Positions 1 through 6,611 of a DNA stretch of 11,037 nucleotides are shown here, piece after piece. The position numbers and the translations under genes are program-made. Each line of letters begins with the position of its first letter. Position 1 is the first letter of the stretch. Below the pieces are notes generated by a model, which saw nothing but the letters and a program-made list of their open reading frames with translations, had not been told where the DNA came from and ran no database searches. Location: contig NZ_LWHB01000058.1 of the NCBI RefSeq assembly GCF_001889065.1, forward strand, positions 2,501 to 13,537. The letters run 5' to 3'. This stretch comes from Suttonella ornithocola (GTDB lineage Bacteria > Pseudomonadota > Gammaproteobacteria > Cardiobacteriales > Cardiobacteriaceae).

Positions 1-452
1 TTATTTTGCATGTTTTCAGGCATTCCTCGCATATGCATAATACAAATACCGCAGTTAGTTTTAGAAACTCTTTCGATTGCGCCTATATCCTCTAACCCAT
101 TAACATCATTTATAATATCAACTCCAATTTCAAGCATAGTTTGAATTGTTTTAGTATTTTTTGTATCAATAGAAATAGGAACATCTTTTCTAGCAACCAG
201 CTCACGTACTACTGGTAATAACCGACTAATTTCTTCTTCTATTGATACTGCTTTTGAGCCGGGTCGTGTCGATTCAGCACCAATATCTATAATATCAGCA
301 CCTTGACTAATCATCTCCTCAGCACGCATGAGTGCTTTATCTATATGTATATATTTTCCGCCGTCTGAAAATGAATCGGGCGTGCAATTTAGCACACCCA
401 TAATTTTTGGTTCAGACAAGTCAAGGACAAATCTTCCACATTGCCATTGCAT
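1..452 (-). CDS. folP: Dihydropteroate synthase FolP, N-terminal part (cut by window edge)
   Basis: Dihydropteroate synthase joins para-aminobenzoate to the pterin pyrophosphate in cytoplasmic folate synthesis and is the sulfonamide target. About 150 codons are visible. The signatures run in order: MGVLNCTPDSFSDGG (about residues 18-32, with a Cys where Val is usual), ESTRPG (60-65), SIDT (94-97), INDV (114-117) and HMRGMPENMQ (140-149). All are active-site or substrate-binding loops of the family, which is usually about 270-280 residues, so roughly the last 125 are missing off the left edge. The chosen ATG (452-450) overlaps the ftsH stop by one base (TAATG) and has a purine-rich AGGAGAAGGA just upstream, inside the ftsH tail, so translation is probably coupled to ftsH. 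ftsH-folP order is usual in gammaproteobacteria. The identification is very secure. Confidence 0.96.
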   Translation of the reverse strand, partial: MQWQCGRFVLDLSEPKIMGVLNCTPDSFSDGGKYIHIDKALMRAEEMISQGADIIDIGAESTRPGSKAVSIEEEISRLLPVVRELVARKDVPISIDTKNTKTIQTMLEIGVDIINDVNGLEDIGAIERVSKTNCGICIMHMRGMPENMQN

Positions 453-2386
453 TATTCCTTCTCCTGAGCGTTTTTTTCTTCTGATTTAGAAGTATCAACT
501 AAGTGAATTTCATTAGAATCCGTTCTAGTTAATGTAGACCCCATTTCATCCCAATCTGCGGGGGGACGGACTGGACGACGTGCCATTAAATCATTTATTT
601 GCTCTTCATCTATCGTTTCATATTTTACTAAAGCTTTAGTCATTTCATGTAGAATATCCATATTCTCTTTTAGAATTGATTCTGCACGCTGATAATTACG
701 ATCAATAATTTCTCGAATTTCCATATCAATTAAACGAGCTGTTTCATCAGAAACATTTTTATGTTTAGTGACTGAACGCCCTAAGAAAACTTCTCCTTCT
801 TCTTCTGCATAAAGGAGCGGTCCTAATTTTTCAGACAACCCCCATTGAGTAACCATATTACGGGCGATAGAAGTGGCTCTTTCTATATCATTAGAAGCAC
901 CAGTGGATACTTGCTCTGTTCCATAAATAAGTTCTTCCGCAATTCGTCCACCATAAAGTGTTGAAATTTTGCTTTCTAAACTTTCCTTAGAGTAGCTGTA
1001 CTTATCTTGATCAGGTAAAAACATCGTTACTCCTAAAGCACGACCACGAGGAATAATGGTCACTTTATAAACAGGATCATGGGAAGGCACAATTCTACCC
1101 ACAATACAATGTCCAGCTTCATGATAAGCAGTCATTTCCTTTTCCTTATCGCTCATCACCATAGAACGACGTTCTGCACCCATCATGATTTTATCTTTAG
1201 CATCTTCTAAATCTTGCATCGTAATTTTTTCCCGATCCCGACGAGCTGCAAAAAGTGCCGCTTCATTCACTAAGTTTGCCAAATCAGCACCTGAAAATCC
1301 AGGTGTTCCGCGAGCAATATCTCTAACGACAACACGATCATCAATTGGTTTTTTGCGCATATGGACTTTTAAAATTTGCTCTCTGCCTTTCAAATCAGGC
1401 AGACCAACGGTCACTTGACGATCAAATCTTCCGGGGCGTAATAAAGCGGGATCTAAAACATCTGGACGGTTTGTTGCAGCAATAACAATTACTCCTTCAT
1501 TACCCTCGAAGCCATCCATTTCAACGAGTAACTGATTTAAGGTTTGCTCTCTTTCATCGTGACCACCACCTAAACCGGCACCACGTTGGCGACCAACCGC
1601 ATCAATTTCATCAATAAAAATAATACAAGGCGCATGCTTTTTCGCTTCCTCAAACATATCTCTGACACGAGAAGCGCCTACACCTACGAACATTTCAACG
1701 AAATCTGAGCCTGAAATGGTAAAGAAAGGCACTTTAGCTTCCCCGGCAATTGCTCGTGCTAGAAGTGTTTTACCTGTCCCCGGAGGACCAACCATTAAAA
1801 CACCTCTAGGAATCTGTCCGCCTAAGCGACTAAATTTTGTAGGGTCACGCAAGAATTCTACCATTTCTACCACATCATCTTTAGCCTCTTCTGCACCCGC
1901 AACATCAGCAAAAGTTACTTTTATCTTATCTTCTGGAATAAGTTTAGCTCGACTCTTACCAAAAGAAAAAGCGCCACCTTTGCCACCACTTTGCATTTGG
2001 CGAGAAGCGAAAATAAACAATCCAACTAAAAGCAATACTGGCAATAAATTAATCAAAATGCGAGACAATAAGCTTTCTTGCTTAATAGGCTCACTAGTAA
2101 TTGTTACATTATTTTTCCTCAAATCGCCAACTAACGCACTAGTATTAATTTCAGGATTGTTAGTCACAAAATGATTTCCAGAATTGTCAGTAAATTTAAT
2201 GGTCATATTCTGCATATCAATATCTGCAGAACGAACTTCTCCATTGTAAACCCGATCTAAAAATTGCGAATACGCAACCTGCCTAGATGATGACCTAGAA
2301 CCTAAATCACTGACCTCTCCCACCAGAATGAGGAATACAAAAATTAAACCACCCCAAATTAATAAAGACTTACGCATATCGTTCAA
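452..2386 (-). CDS. ftsH: ATP-dependent zinc metalloprotease FtsH
   Basis: FtsH is the membrane-anchored AAA+ protease that extracts and degrades membrane and short-lived regulatory proteins. In order it has TM1 (about residues 7-23), a periplasmic region (about 24-105), TM2 (about 106-127) and the AAA module with Walker A GPPGTGKT (200-207), Walker B IIFIDE (to 260) and the arginine-finger region RPGRFDR (317-323). The M41 protease follows with HEAGH (422-426) and the likely third zinc ligand Asp500 in STGASND. At 644 residues it is of normal length, with a polar C-terminal tail. The start used is a TTG (2386-2384) because an AGGA lies six bases upstream; the first ATG, at 2377, is 15 bases from that site. 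rlmE ends 27 bp upstream and folP overlaps downstream by one base, so the three genes form one operon. Confidence 0.97.
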   Translation of the reverse strand: MNDMRKSLLIWGGLIFVFLILVGEVSDLGSRSSSRQVAYSQFLDRVYNGEVRSADIDMQNMTIKFTDNSGNHFVTNNPEINTSALVGDLRKNNVTITSEPIKQESLLSRILINLLPVLLLVGLFIFASRQMQSGGKGGAFSFGKSRAKLIPEDKIKVTFADVAGAEEAKDDVVEMVEFLRDPTKFSRLGGQIPRGVLMVGPPGTGKTLLARAIAGEAKVPFFTISGSDFVEMFVGVGASRVRDMFEEAKKHAPCIIFIDEIDAVGRQRGAGLGGGHDEREQTLNQLLVEMDGFEGNEGVIVIAATNRPDVLDPALLRPGRFDRQVTVGLPDLKGREQILKVHMRKKPIDDRVVVRDIARGTPGFSGADLANLVNEAALFAARRDREKITMQDLEDAKDKIMMGAERRSMVMSDKEKEMTAYHEAGHCIVGRIVPSHDPVYKVTIIPRGRALGVTMFLPDQDKYSYSKESLESKISTLYGGRIAEELIYGTEQVSTGASNDIERATSIARNMVTQWGLSEKLGPLLYAEEEGEVFLGRSVTKHKNVSDETARLIDMEIREIIDRNYQRAESILKENMDILHEMTKALVKYETIDEEQINDLMARRPVRPPADWDEMGSTLTRTDSNEIHLVDTSKSEEKNAQEKE

Positions 2387-2392
2387 AATAAT

Positions 2393-2396
2393 TCCT
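2393..2396 (-). promoter_or_regulatory. Ribosome binding site favouring a TTG start for ftsH
   Basis: On the minus strand AGGA is followed by six bases and then TTG, the ideal spacing. The in-frame ATG nine bases further on is too far from this site. This supports a non-ATG start adding three residues (Met-Asn-Asp) before MRKSLL. Confidence 0.6.
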
Positions 2397-2413
2397 TAAA
2401 AAACTCTAAAATT

Positions 2414-3040
2414 CTAACGCCCTATAAAATGGCGAGCAAGCAAATACGTCTCTTGACTACGCGCACGAGAAGCTTCTGGTTTTCTGGTTAATACGGTCTT
2501 AAACTGATTTTTCAAGTTCTTAAAAAAATCATCAAAACCTGCACCATGAAAAACCTTAACCAAGAAATCTCCACCTTGAGCCAATTTTTGCTCAACAAAA
2601 TCTAATGCTAATTCATTTAAATACATACTCTTGGCTTGATCAACTGATTTAACACCACTCATATTCGGTGCCATATCAGAAATAACCAAATCTACTTTAC
2701 TCTTATCTCCAAGTTCTAATAATAACCTATCAAGAACACTTTGCTCACGAAAATCACCCTGAATAAAAGTAACATCTGCTAATGTATCCATTGGCAAAAT
2801 ATCTAAAGCGATCATTCGTCCTTTAGAACCAATAATATTGGCAACATATTGAGACCAACCACCGGGCGCTGCACCTAACTCCACTACCGTCATTCCTGCT
2901 CTTAAAATCCTATCTCGCTCCTGAATTTCTTTTAACTTATAAACAGCTCTTGAGCGATAACCTTCCGCTTTTGCTTTTTGCACAAAAACATCATCATGAT
3001 GCTCTTTTAACCATTTTCCACTACTTTTACTGCGCGCCAT
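2414..3040 (-). CDS. rlmE: 23S rRNA (uridine-2'-O)-methyltransferase RlmE (FtsJ/RrmJ)
   Basis: RlmE methylates the 2'-OH of U2552 in the A-loop of 23S rRNA (E. coli numbering) using S-adenosylmethionine, late in 50S assembly. It has the SAM-binding motif VELGAAPGGWSQ (about 53-64) and the K-D-K-E catalytic tetrad expected for the family at Lys35 (RAVYKL), Asp122 (VISDMAPNMSG), Lys162 (FLVKVFHG) and Glu197 (RSQETYLLA). I chose the ATG at 3040 because MARSKSSGKWL matches the family N terminus and gives 208 residues, close to the E. coli enzyme. The frame stays open to 3094, but that extension would reach into the divergent yhbY gene. No convincing Shine-Dalgarno precedes 3040. It is first in the rlmE-ftsH-folP operon. 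Confidence 0.95.
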   Translation of the reverse strand: MARSKSSGKWLKEHHDDVFVQKAKAEGYRSRAVYKLKEIQERDRILRAGMTVVELGAAPGGWSQYVANIIGSKGRMIALDILPMDTLADVTFIQGDFREQSVLDRLLLELGDKSKVDLVISDMAPNMSGVKSVDQAKSMYLNELALDFVEQKLAQGGDFLVKVFHGAGFDDFFKNLKNQFKTVLTRKPEASRARSQETYLLARHFIGR

Positions 3041-3084
3041 TTTACATTCTGCTATGCTGATAACAAATTGAATAGGATACTCGT

Positions 3085-3378
3085 ATGTTAACAAAAACCC
3101 AAATTAGATATTTGAAAGCACAGGCACATCATATTCATCCTGTCATTCTTCTTGGTGCTAATGGTCTTACAGAAAGCGTTCAAAAAGAAATTAATCTTGC
3201 GCTTGATAGCCATGAACTCATTAAAATCAAACTTGGACAATTACCAGATGATGAACAAAAACAAATGATAGATAGCATTATTAGCGAACAACAAGCAGAA
3301 TTTATCCAAAAAATTGGGCACACAGCTATATTTTATAGAGAAAACATAGAAAATAAGCGCTATATTTTACCCAAGTAA
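3085..3378 (+). CDS. yhbY: Ribosome assembly RNA-binding protein YhbY (CRM domain)
   Basis: YhbY is a small CRM-domain protein that binds RNA and is associated with precursors of the 50S subunit. The 97-residue product is a single CRM domain with the conserved loop GANG (24-27, the GxxG motif) followed by LTE, then the helix segment ALDSHELIKIKL. The length matches the family. The ATG at 3085 has AGGA seven bases upstream (3074-3077). The gene is divergent from rlmE with only 44 bp between starts, the same arrangement as in E. coli, so the two ribosome-assembly genes share a very compact control region. No clear promoter hexamers can be picked out in it. Confidence 0.94.
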   Translation: MLTKTQIRYLKAQAHHIHPVILLGANGLTESVQKEINLALDSHELIKIKLGQLPDDEQKQMIDSIISEQQAEFIQKIGHTAIFYRENIENKRYILPK

Positions 3379-3407
3379 AATGGAGATTATAATTTATATA
3401 TCTTAGT

Positions 3408-3443
3408 TAAGTTATCTCCCTGCTTCTCTAGGGAGATAACTTA
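3408..3443 (+). terminator. Perfect 14-bp inverted repeat after yhbY, possible terminator
   Basis: The arms TAAGTTATCTCCCT (3408-3421) and AGGGAGATAACTTA (3430-3443) are perfectly complementary around an 8-base loop. The position, 29 bp after the yhbY stop, suits a transcript end. However, neither flank has a good T run (TATATTG follows on the plus strand), so it is not a textbook intrinsic terminator. It could equally stabilise the mRNA 3' end or be a small palindromic element. Confidence 0.5.
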
Positions 3444-3660
3444 TATATTGTCCATAGATATAGCTCTTCTCATTATGCCAAAGCAGGATTTACAGATACT
3501 AGAGCCACATTATAACTGTAAAGCTTATAATCGTTCCTATCCTATAATGCAGAAGATAGGTCTGACCAGAAAGATAAATAACGAATAGTATAGAGTAACA
3601 AATATGTCTTTAGAAAAATTAGGTTATAGAGCTGAACTGTATAACCCCTAATTTACAATA

Positions 3661-3696
3661 AAAAAGCTACTTAGCAACTATTAGCTGGTAAGTAGC
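3661..3696 (-). terminator. Intrinsic terminator of the lipoprotein gene
   Basis: On the minus strand GCTACTTA (3696-3689) and TAAGTAGC (3673-3666) pair perfectly as an 8-bp stem, and weaker pairing inside the loop may extend it. A run of six T follows at once (plus-strand A run 3660-3665). It lies 28 bp past the stop codon at 3724, as expected for a Rho-independent terminator of the minus-strand gene. Confidence 0.8.
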
Positions 3697-3723
3697 CTTC
3701 TGTTCTTTGTTTATACTAACTTA

Positions 3724-4524
3724 TTATGGCCTTTTAGCACCATATCCACCGATATATTGTTCGGAACCATTCTCATTTTGCAAGCCAAATACCCCTCCCA
3801 CTTCAGCAGCGGCTGGTCCATAAAAACTTCCTTCTAATGTACCTGAAAGATTTCCTCCTTGATTTTTAACCTCTCCTTTAAAACTTGTAGCTCCTTTACT
3901 CCAGCTACCTGTTCCTGTCAAATTCAAATCGTCTCTTTTCTGCACTAAATGACCTCTTGCCTCAAAAGTATGCAGTTCTGCATTGTTGGTATTAAACGTC
4001 AATTCACGTTTGCCAAAATCCGCATCTATTACTGTTCTCATCGTAACCTGATTGTCTTGATAATATGCATGAGATACGCCGCTATAGGTTGCCTTACCTA
4101 CTTCGGGCATTTCTCCTTCTTTTGGCATTACCCCAATACTTTGATAGCCTCGATGAATCCCTCTAAGCGCTGTTAACTCTTGATCTTCAAATACACCAAA
4201 AGTGTTATAACTCCAGCCTGCAGCAGCAGGATTTCTCAAATAGGCATTTAAAAGCTGACCTACAACATATCTCGGTTGATTTGCATCATCATGTTGTGTG
4301 TCTGTTGCAAATAACACTACGCCATTTAATTCTTTATCAACGATACCACTACGAGGGGAAAAGTTTCCATTTTGATCAAGTTCGCCATTTATAATACTGA
4401 TACCCGCATCTTGAGCAATAAGTTTATTATTAGACGCCCAAGTAGTATCCTCTGAATTAGCAAAATAAATAGTATGGAAAGCATCGTTGATATCGCGCAT
4501 ATACACGATACCTTCTCGCATCAT
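3724..4524 (-). CDS. C-terminal part of a TbpB-like surface lipoprotein (frame-broken)
   Basis: This 266-residue frame carries the C-terminal beta-barrel domain of the transferrin-binding-protein-B-like lipoproteins (Slam-dependent surface lipoproteins). The diagnostic end is FYGPAAAEVGGVFG (about 234-247) followed by the terminal GGYGAKRP; repeated GxGxW/GxF strand patterns precede it from about residue 145. Known members are exposed on the outer membrane and bind host proteins such as transferrin, haem carriers or complement factors; the ligand here cannot be read from sequence. The ATG at 4524 is probably not a natural start. It has only a distant AGGA, and the same frame is open upstream to 4848 with coding-like sequence, including Cys-Val-Asp-Cys (about 4674-4663) and a charged helical stretch. 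There is no signal peptide in this frame, so it must be fused to the upstream part to reach the surface. A terminator follows. Confidence 0.8.
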   Translation of the reverse strand: MMREGIVYMRDINDAFHTIYFANSEDTTWASNNKLIAQDAGISIINGELDQNGNFSPRSGIVDKELNGVVLFATDTQHDDANQPRYVVGQLLNAYLRNPAAAGWSYNTFGVFEDQELTALRGIHRGYQSIGVMPKEGEMPEVGKATYSGVSHAYYQDNQVTMRTVIDADFGKRELTFNTNNAELHTFEARGHLVQKRDDLNLTGTGSWSKGATSFKGEVKNQGGNLSGTLEGSFYGPAAAEVGGVFGLQNENGSEQYIGGYGAKRP

Positions 4525-4811
4525 TCTATTTTCTATCCTACGAATATCCTTCTGAATACTTTGAATCAGAGCAGTATCTTTTGCCTCCTTGGCATCTTCT
4601 AGCTGATCCTTTAAAGTATCTAGCTGGTTTTCTAAAGGCTTATTATAAATATCGCTACCTGCACAATCTACGCATATTTCACTAATAATACCAGGCTGAT
4701 TAAATTCAACCTTATCACCGTTGTTAACCTGATCGTTTCTATCATTATCGACAGAGGTAACAATATTTTTTGTTTGTTGCCCCTGTTTTTTCTCTCCCTG
4801 ACTCAGGTCTA

Positions 4812-4848
4812 CTAAAAATTCATGAACGGTACTTGACTTGGTGGAATA
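4812..4848 (-). other. Frameshift junction with T5 tract inside the lipoprotein gene
   Basis: The two reading frames of the lipoprotein overlap between 4848 (last stop of the downstream frame) and the TAG at 4814-4812. On the minus strand the codons are AAT TTT TAG. One extra T, or a minus-1 slip of the ribosome on T-TTT before the TAG, gives AAT TTT TTA GTA and joins both frames. No base repeat longer than T5 is present here. Confidence 0.75.
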
Positions 4849-5081
4849 TTAAGCGCAGAAAGCGTTCCATCTTTCTCTACTGTTATTCCAACTTCCTTAC
4901 CATCAGTATCATCTTTTGTAGGAGTTTTGTTCTTGTCTTTATCATCTTGGCGAACCTCCTTGCCTGGAAATTTGCTTTCAGGCTTAGTAAAATTACTTCC
5001 TCCGCCACCACCACAAGCGGTTAAAACTGCCAAACAAAGCAAAGAAATTCCTGTTTTTATAACCATTTGCTTTCTATCCAT
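4812..5081 (-). CDS. N-terminal part of the surface lipoprotein (signal peptide and linker), ends at frame break
   Basis: Eighty-nine codons begin with a typical lipoprotein signal peptide: MDRKQMVIK, a hydrophobic core, lipobox LTAC with Cys23, then GGGGGS. After cleavage Cys23 would be lipidated; the glycine run and the polar Lys/Asp/Thr linker are usual for Slam-exported lipoproteins. The ATG at 5081 is chosen because GAGGT sits seven bases upstream and the lipobox is then correctly placed. An in-frame ATG at 5132 would lengthen the signal peptide with no better site. The frame stops at TAG (4814-4812), right after a TTTTT run, and the minus-1 frame continues without a stop for 364 codons to the TbpB-like C terminus. 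Rejoined, the gene would encode about 452 residues. So this is most likely the 5' part of one broken or switchable gene, not a separate small protein. Confidence 0.75.
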   Translation of the reverse strand: MDRKQMVIKTGISLLCLAVLTACGGGGGSNFTKPESKFPGKEVRQDDKDKNKTPTKDDTDGKEVGITVEKDGTLSALNIPPSQVPFMNF

Positions 5082-5120
5082 ATGTACCTCGTCATTAGAG
5101 AATTGAGTGAAAATATTGTC

Positions 5121-5148
5121 ATAATACTGCAATTTTTGCTTTTGACAA
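5121..5148 (-). promoter_or_regulatory. Sigma-70-like promoter of the lipoprotein gene
   Basis: On the minus strand TTGTCA (5148-5143) is followed after 16 bp by TATTAT (5126-5121); each differs from consensus by one base. The predicted start near 5114 gives a leader of about 33 bases before the ATG at 5081, with a good GAGGT ribosome site. I see no convincing Fur box, although iron control is common for this protein class. The upstream DUF808 gene is 109 bp away. Confidence 0.6.
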
Positions 5149-5256
5149 GACTTCTTGTTCCATTTTGACCAAATTTAATTAGAATAAAAATAGATAGATG
5201 TTATGACATTTGTTTATGATTTTACTCATTGATTAGGAATCGCCTTTCTAGCTTAG

Positions 5257-6141
5257 TCAATCTCTAAAATATCCTAGGAAATTCCATATCATAAGGACCA
5301 AAAATCCGATAATGCTTCCTACCATTATTTCTACTAAATAGATTCCTATATGTCCCAAATAGGTTTGAACCATAAATAAAGTAGGGGCTAAAAAATATTC
5401 TAGCGGCGGTAAATGCTCTACCCAAATCGTTCCTGCTACAGCAAACATAGCAATTGTGCCAATAACAGTGAGAGATTTTAGCAAGCGTGGGGCAAACCAT
5501 AGTAAAAAACGTCCAATTAAGTCTAGCAATCCTTTATGCTTTGTGACCCAATATTTTCCAATATCATCTAATTTTACGATTAAAGCAACCATTCCATAAA
5601 CACCAAAAGTGAGCGCTATGGCGACAAAAGATAAGGCTATAACTTGTTCAAATAAAGTCTTATTCATTTCGGTGAGCACCCCTAAGGCAATGATGACAAT
5701 TTCTGCAGAAAGAATAAAATCTGTTTTAATGGCACCTTTAATTTTCATCTTCTCAGTATCAGATAAATCTTTTATATCATTGGGCGTAATTTCTTCTTTT
5801 TCCTGATGATGAAATAACCACTCCCATATTTTTTCTGCACCCTCAAAGCCTAAATAAGCACCGCCAATCAATAAAACATAATCAATCGCAGCAGGAAAGA
5901 AAAAGCTTAAAAGCAAAGCGCTGGGAACCAGTATCAATTTATTTAATAAAGACCCTTTGGCTACTGCCCAAACAACTGGCAACTCCCTATCTGGCGACAT
6001 TCCACCTACTTGATAAGCGTTAACGGCTAAATCATCGCCAAGCACGCCGGCTGTTTTCTTAGCCGCAACTTTTGTCATTACACCAACATCATCCAGAATG
6101 GTAGCGATATCATCTAACAGCGCAAATAATCCTCCAGCCAT
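5257..6141 (-). CDS. DUF808 family inner-membrane protein (YedI-like)
   Basis: The N terminus MAGGLFALLDDIATILDDV, then VMTKVAAKKTAGVLGDDLAVNA, is the hallmark of the DUF808/YedI family, whose function is unknown. The 294-residue length is about normal. Hydrophobic segments lie near residues 67-95, 142-158, 163-190, 222-241 and 264-290, indicating a multi-pass inner-membrane protein; a charged loop follows the first (about 111-140). Its ATG overlaps the ybeY stop by one base (TAATG), so it is the last gene of the phoH-ybeY operon and probably translated by coupling. In E. coli the gene after ybeY is ybeX, a CorC-type transporter-associated protein, so here a different membrane protein takes that place. 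No terminator hairpin follows its stop. Confidence 0.88.
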   Translation of the reverse strand: MAGGLFALLDDIATILDDVGVMTKVAAKKTAGVLGDDLAVNAYQVGGMSPDRELPVVWAVAKGSLLNKLILVPSALLLSFFFPAAIDYVLLIGGAYLGFEGAEKIWEWLFHHQEKEEITPNDIKDLSDTEKMKIKGAIKTDFILSAEIVIIALGVLTEMNKTLFEQVIALSFVAIALTFGVYGMVALIVKLDDIGKYWVTKHKGLLDLIGRFLLWFAPRLLKSLTVIGTIAMFAVAGTIWVEHLPPLEYFLAPTLFMVQTYLGHIGIYLVEIMVGSIIGFLVLMIWNFLGYFRD

Positions 6142-6611
6142 TATTGCTCCTGATAAGGGTCGGGAAATCCAAGCCGAGCAAGAATGTCTTTTTCTAAAGA
6201 TTCCATTTCTTCAGCTTCTGTCTCTTCAATATGATCATAGCCTAAGAGGTGCAATAAACCATGAATAGTAATATGTGCCCAATGCGCTTCTACTTTTTTA
6301 TTCTGTTCTTTTGCTTCAGCATTGACGACTTCCACTGCAATAACAATATCACCTAATAATCTAGGTTCTTCTGGTACTTCCCAATCGCATGGAAAAGACA
6401 ACACATTCGTTGGACAATTTTTACCACGATACTCTTCATTTAATTCTGTTATCTCATCGTTATCAACAAGCCTAACCGTAACCTCTAAAGCTTCTTCTAT
6501 ATTTAAGAAGTCTAACGCTGTATCTAACCATCTTTGCAGACGTTTTTCAGCTGGAAACACCCAATTTTCAGGAACATCTTCTACTTGATAATCAATTATT
6601 ATTGGTATCAT
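6141..6611 (-). CDS. ybeY: Endoribonuclease YbeY (rRNA maturation factor)
   Basis: YbeY is a zinc-dependent single-strand endoribonuclease needed for 16S rRNA 3' maturation and 70S quality control. The zinc motif is HGLLHLLGYDH, with His117, His121 and His127. The conserved basic residue is Arg62 in EYRGKNCPTNVLSFP, and the family ending DPYQE is present. I chose the ATG at 6611 (156 residues): GAGGA lies about seven bases upstream, and MIPIIIDYQ aligns with the E. coli N terminus. The ATG at 6623 gives four extra residues and has no ribosome site. The start lies inside the phoH 3' end (20-base overlap) and the stop overlaps the DUF808 start by one base, so all three are tightly coupled. Confidence 0.95.
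   Translation of the reverse strand: MIPIIIDYQVEDVPENWVFPAEKRLQRWLDTALDFLNIEEALEVTVRLVDNDEITELNEEYRGKNCPTNVLSFPCDWEVPEEPRLLGDIVIAVEVVNAEAKEQNKKVEAHWAHITIHGLLHLLGYDHIEETEAEEMESLEKDILARLGFPDPYQEQ

Larger units (their letters stand above)
3379..3723. other. Non-coding gap between yhbY and the surface lipoprotein gene
   Basis: This AT-rich stretch of about 345 bp holds no gene I can support. It contains a perfect 14-bp inverted repeat (3408-3443), shorter hairpins around 3512-3566, an 11-bp hairpin with a two-base bulge (3618-3652) and the lipoprotein terminator (3661-3696). The only small frames are 37 codons from 3475 and 15 codons from 3604. Neither resembles a known family or has a strong ribosome binding site. 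Confidence 0.6.

Noticed and set aside
360..369. GCCGTCTGAA, identical to the core of the Neisseria DNA uptake sequence
   Set aside because: It is the only copy seen in 11 kb, and it is simply the codons for the conserved FolP residues Ser-Asp-Gly in NCTPDSFSDGG, so chance plus protein constraint explains it.
1716..2174. Open plus-strand frame antisense to ftsH (and similar frames inside folP/ftsH, aspS, ybeY and DUF808)
   Set aside because: They mirror strongly conserved coding sequence on the other strand, lack ribosome sites and show no domain features.
3041..3094. Longer rlmE start adding 18 residues
   Set aside because: The extension overlaps the divergent yhbY start, has no family similarity and would make the protein longer than known RlmE.
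3475..3588. A 37-codon plus-strand frame (MPKQDLQILE...) in the gap after yhbY
   Set aside because: It has no ribosome binding site, no recognisable domain and no similarity I can name; frames this short are expected by chance in AT-rich DNA.
3604..3651. A 15-codon frame (MSLEKLGYRAELYNP) ahead of the lipoprotein terminator
   Set aside because: It is very short, has only a weak upstream GAG, and much of it lies in a hairpin; there is no support for translation.
4990..5015. Glycine-codon run after the lipobox as a phase-variable repeat
   Set aside because: It encodes five glycines with mixed GGT/GGC/GGA codons and is not a homopolymer or clean short tandem repeat, so slippage is unlikely.
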